Source: an uncultured Acidimicrobiales bacterium (GTDB taxonomy: Bacteria; Actinomycetota; Acidimicrobiia; Acidimicrobiales; SZUA-35). Taken from it: 7,632 bases of DNA. Positions 6,516 through 7,632 of this stretch are shown one piece after another. The translations under genes were made by a program, and so were the position numbers. The notes below the pieces were generated by a model. The model had not been told where the DNA came from and searched no databases. It was given only the letters and a program-made list of their open reading frames with translations. Location of the stretch: positions 1-7,632 of the forward strand of contig CALLIQ010000271.1 of assembly GCA_938008925.1 (NCBI GenBank). The letters are read 5' to 3'. Each line of letters begins with the position of its first letter. Within the stretch, counting starts at the first letter, position 1.

Positions 6516-7632
6516 TCAGGAGGTCGTCGGGTCCTCGGGCCAGTCGTGTTTCGGGTAGCGACCGCGAAGATCGGTTCGCACCGCTGCGTAGCTGCCTCGC
6601 CAGAAGCCGGGCAGATCGTTCGTCGTCTGCGCCGGCCGATTGGCGGGGGAGAGGAGCTCGATCGTGACCGGTGTGGCGTTTGGGCCAACCGTGGGATGTC
6701 GATCGAGGCCGAACAGGCGTTGGATTCGAACCGCCCACACCGGTCGACCAGATTCATAGTCGACTCTGGCGGTGCCCCCACCGGGCAGGGGGAGTTCGGT
6801 CGGGGCCATCTCGTCGAGTGCGTTGCGCAAGCGCCAATCGATTGCGTCGAGCCTGGTCATCAGCCCGTTCGTGATCGACAGCTTCTTGAGGTCGTTCGGG
6901 TTACGCACGCGATCGAGGTCGAGCCACGACTCGAGGTCGGCCACCAGACCGTCATCATCGACCGCGGGCCAGGTGTCCGGATCCTGAGCGTGGAGCCAGG
7001 CCAGCCGCGTGCGTAGCTCACGGGCCCGGTCGGGCCAGTGGAACAGATCGACGCCGCGCCGAGCGATCGCTCGCCGGAGACCGCGCTGAATCGCCTCCGG
7101 GCTCGGTGAGTGGTTCGGCTCGCGATGCAGGGCGATCGCACCGAGGCGCTGCACCCGTTCGGAGCGCAGGCGGCCCGTGCGGTCGTCCCAATCGACCTCG
7201 TCGTGCCACTCGATCCGGTCGGCGCAGACCTCGAGCACGGCAGCGCGATCGAGGGCGAGCGCGGTGCGGACCCGCGCCGTCGGTGTGTCACCGGTCGCGG
7301 TCGCCACGACGATGAACGGCGCTCCCTGCAGCGGGTCGTCACGCCCGAGGCCGACCTCTCTGCCCGCCGCCATCAAGAACACGCCCGGCCGATCGGCTCG
7401 TGCCATGGCGACTCGGTCTGGCCATGCGCCAGCGAGCGCATCGGCGAGGGTTGTGGCCGATGCTTCCCCGGCGGTCGAGCCTCCCTTGCGTCCAGCGCGG
7501 TCGATGCGAGCGATGTTCGCCTTGACGACGGGATGGCGGCGATTGTCGTCGATGAGTCGCTCGAGGTCTGCGGTGCCCGAGCGGAGATCTGCTTCGACGA
7601 CCGCAGCAGCCTCGACCGCCCGCTTTCGGAAG
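6516..7632 (-). CDS. hrpB: ATP-dependent RNA helicase HrpB, C-terminal part; 5' end outside window
   Basis: The minus-strand frame is open from the right edge (first full codon 7631) to TGA at 6516, giving 371 residues. HrpB is a DExH-box helicase-like ATPase of about 800-850 residues; its cellular role is poorly defined. What is visible is the post-helicase region and the HrpB-specific C-terminal domain. The last 40 residues are diagnostic: LLSPANRPAQTTNDL, then FWRGSYAAVR and RGRYPKHDWPEDP, matching the conserved HrpB ending LSPA-RP-Q-T-DL-FW-GSY-GRYPKH-WP-DP. DLFHWPDRARELRTRLAWL also fits. The ATPase motifs (Walker A, DExH, QRxGRxGR) lie upstream, off the window, so an intact enzyme cannot be confirmed. 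ATG at 7406 is internal: coding continues unbroken before it (RKGGSTAGEASATTLADAL). Confidence 0.93.
   Translation of the reverse strand, partial: FRKRAVEAAAVVEADLRSGTADLERLIDDNRRHPVVKANIARIDRAGRKGGSTAGEASATTLADALAGAWPDRVAMARADRPGVFLMAAGREVGLGRDDPLQGAPFIVVATATGDTPTARVRTALALDRAAVLEVCADRIEWHDEVDWDDRTGRLRSERVQRLGAIALHREPNHSPSPEAIQRGLRRAIARRGVDLFHWPDRARELRTRLAWLHAQDPDTWPAVDDDGLVADLESWLDLDRVRNPNDLKKLSITNGLMTRLDAIDWRLRNALDEMAPTELPLPGGGTARVDYESGRPVWAVRIQRLFGLDRHPTVGPNATPVTIELLSPANRPAQTTNDLPGFWRGSYAAVRTDLRGRYPKHDWPEDPTTS

Noticed and set aside
6426..6516. Possible small RNA or extra small gene between hrpB and the propeller gene
   Set aside because: The 89 bp hold only a weak 5-bp hairpin and a promoter candidate; no supported open frame or structured RNA was seen.
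1..7632. CRISPR array, tRNA/rRNA genes, insertion sequences, phage or toxin-antitoxin genes
   Set aside because: Reading both strands gave no spaced repeats, cloverleaf, transposase or integrase motifs; every long conserved frame is one of the five genes described.

Overview
The window looks like chromosomal DNA from a high-GC actinobacterium. I would guess Acidimicrobiia or an Ilumatobacter-like lineage. The grounds are strong G/C bias at third codon positions, a DapE of the Gram-positive type, apparent leaderless promoters with TANNNT boxes 6-7 nt before ATG, and secreted proteins built from DUF4214 and delta-60-type propeller modules. The lineage is inferred from protein character only; there is no rRNA or marker gene to fix it.

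Five protein genes fill almost the whole window. (1) A secreted PQQ-dependent sugar (glucose/sorbosone) dehydrogenase homologue with four DUF4214 repeats at its N-terminus runs leftwards from 1568 and leaves the window at base 1. (2) Divergent from it, 44 bp away, is dapE (1613-2719), succinyl-diaminopimelate desuccinylase of lysine and peptidoglycan biosynthesis. (3) A 525-residue homologue of the large subunit of N,N-dimethylformamidase (2716-4293) overlaps the dapE stop by GTGA, so the two are almost certainly one operon. (4) Convergent to it is a large secreted beta-propeller protein with discoidin-like and fibronectin type III domains (6426 down to 4393). (5) The C-terminal part of the helicase HrpB (7632 down to 6516) enters from the right edge.

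The 99-bp convergent gap (4294-4392) holds an 18-bp tandem repeat and a small hairpin. The 44-bp divergent gap and the 89-bp gap before the propeller gene each hold good candidates for leaderless promoters; the two leftward secreted-protein genes share the same hexamer, TACCGT. No gene-free stretch exceeds 100 bp.

No tRNA, rRNA, CRISPR array, insertion sequence or phage gene was seen, and the layout looks like ordinary chromosome rather than an island. I found no convincing undescribed defence or mobile system. The points most worth following are the dapE/dimethylformamidase-like coupling, the DUF4214-PQQ dehydrogenase fusion, and the repeated promoter arrangement.
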